Positions 14,783 through 15,270 of a stretch of 15,270 bases of DNA are shown here, piece after piece. The stretch's first letter is position 1; the number at the start of each line of letters is the position of its first letter. Position numbers and translations under genes: made by a program. The DNA comes from Candidatus Sulfopaludibacter sp. SbA3 (GTDB taxonomy: Bacteria; Acidobacteriota; Terriglobia; 2-12-FULL-54-10): NCBI GenBank assembly GCA_945865705.1, contig CAMBEY010000037.1, positions 1 through 15,270 on the forward strand, in the 5' to 3' direction. The notes under the pieces are model-generated. The model did not search any database. It had not been told where the DNA came from and was given only the letters and a program-made list of their open reading frames with translations.

Positions 14783-15043
14783 TTAGAAGTCCAGCCAACC
14801 CCGCAGCGATTGTGCAATCTCGATTAGGAAGATGAGCAGCAGCAGTCCTGCGGCCACGCGGTAGATGAATGGGAATCGGGATTTCCGGCCCATGCCACCT
14901 AAGTTGGAGCTGTGTGCATCTTCCGATGAGCTTCCCATTTCCCGACCTTCGAGAATGCCGGCATGATAGGCGCATAGCTGGCTGGTGGCGATCGCTTGAT
15001 CACGGCACTGCTCTCCGATCCGGTTGAGGTGTGCGCAGCGCAA
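14783..15043 (-). CDS. Small Cys/His-rich single-pass membrane protein of unknown function
   Basis: An 86-residue leftward protein. I prefer TTG 15041-15043, because GGGGAGG (15051-15057 on the complement) lies 7 bases before it and translation then begins just before the first cysteine. A longer version from GTG 15116-15118 would start inside the transposon end and is unlikely. The N-terminal part holds CAHLNRIGEQC, then C-AYH: a C-x9-C-x10-C-x2-H pattern that could bind one metal ion (about residues 3-27). A polar middle with GREMGSSSEDAHSS follows. A C-terminal hydrophobic segment (AAGLLLLIFLIEIA, about 64-77) has its basic side (GRKSRFPFIYR) before it. I do not recognise a function. It is convergent with the reductase, 23 bases away. 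The IS insertion about 60 bases upstream may have replaced its promoter. Confidence 0.6.
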   Translation of the reverse strand: MRCAHLNRIGEQCRDQAIATSQLCAYHAGILEGREMGSSSEDAHSSNLGGMGRKSRFPFIYRVAAGLLLLIFLIEIAQSLRGWLDF

Positions 15044-15104
15044 TTCCAATCCTCCCCTGTTCCGACCACTTCCCACTTGTATACGAAGCCATTTATAGAT
15101 TCTA

Positions 15105-15270
15105 GGGCGTGTTAACACTATCGGAGGGCCTCGACGATCAGGGCGAAGTTGAGGAAAGCGAGGAAGACGACGTCGAGTTTATCGAAGCGGGAGAAGATGC
15201 GGCGGAAACCTTTGAGTCTACGGAAGAGTCTCTCGATCTGGTTGCGTTTGCGATACATGGCTTTATCGTA
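15105..15270 (-). mobile_element. IS5-family insertion sequence, one end only (continues past the right edge)
   Basis: The element contains the 3' end of a leftward DDE transposase. Its terminus appears to be near 15105, where GGGCGTGTTAACAC begins. This holds the 10-bp palindrome GTGTTAACAC (15109-15118), the likely terminal inverted repeat, and the transposase stop is only bases from it. The exact boundary and target duplication cannot be set without the other end. Confidence 0.7.
15118..15270 (-). CDS. IS5-family transposase, C-terminal 50 residues (5' end outside window)
   Basis: Read from the right edge on the complement, the frame is open to TAG at 15118-15120. The fragment includes MYRKRNQIERLFRRLKGFRR, which fits exactly the Y-(2)-R-(3)-E-(6)-K signature around the catalytic glutamate of IS4/IS5-type DDE transposases. 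It continues FDKLDVVFLAFLNFALIVEAL, a typical hydrophobic end. The enzyme cuts and joins the ends of its own element. Whether the rest is intact, or split into two frames as in many IS427-group elements, cannot be seen here. No stop or frameshift interrupts the visible part. Confidence 0.88.
   Translation of the reverse strand, partial: YDKAMYRKRNQIERLFRRLKGFRRIFSRFDKLDVVFLAFLNFALIVEALR

Noticed and set aside
15044..15118. N-terminal extension of the small Cys/His protein to GTG 15116-15118
   Set aside because: The start codon lies within the transposon end, and a much better ribosome site fits TTG 15041-15043.

Overview
This 15.3 kb window looks like ordinary chromosome from a GC-moderate Gram-negative bacterium, most likely an acidobacterium. 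That phylum guess rests on the gene mix (type IV pilus secretin cluster beside pepP-accBC, YugP-type protease, DUF4919-like protein, small Cys/His proteins, IS5-family element). It is an inference, not a search result.

Region 1 (1-3713) is the 3' end of a type IV pilus alignment and secretin cluster. It holds the tail of pilO, a complete pilP and a complete pilQ, closed by a strong intrinsic terminator. Region 2 (about 3727-7669) reads rightward: an aminopeptidase P family gene, accB (biotin carrier protein), accC (biotin carboxylase) and thiE. It resembles the familiar pepP-efp-accB-accC cluster, but efp is absent. The accC product has lost residues that are normally invariant in the bicarbonate and biotin site (positions equivalent to E. 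coli N290, R292 and R338). This is the most interesting observation in the window.

Region 3 (7701-10188) has a leftward gene for a secreted DUF4919-like protein and a divergent APC-family amino-acid permease, with a promoter-like sequence between them. Region 4 (10183-10854) is a compact Phd-type antitoxin and PIN-domain (VapC) toxin pair. It is preceded by two interlocked 18-bp palindromes that overlap the permease stop codon, a probable autoregulatory operator. The antitoxin frame runs unusually far into the toxin gene. Region 5 (10904-11599) is a leftward YugP-type membrane zinc metallopeptidase.

Region 6 (11785-14759) reads rightward: a bifunctional NAD(P)HX repair enzyme (nnr), tsaE overlapping it, and a FabL/FabI-like short-chain reductase. 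The reductase start is unclear because the only Shine-Dalgarno-preceded ATG lies upstream in another frame. Region 7 (14783-15270) has a small leftward Cys/His-rich, single-membrane-segment protein. Immediately upstream of it is the 3' end of an IS5-family transposase that runs off the right edge.

The core genes work in pilus assembly, fatty-acid synthesis (accB, accC and possibly the reductase), thiamine synthesis, metabolite repair and tRNA t6A modification. I see no CRISPR array, tRNA or rRNA. No gene-free stretch exceeds 300 bases.
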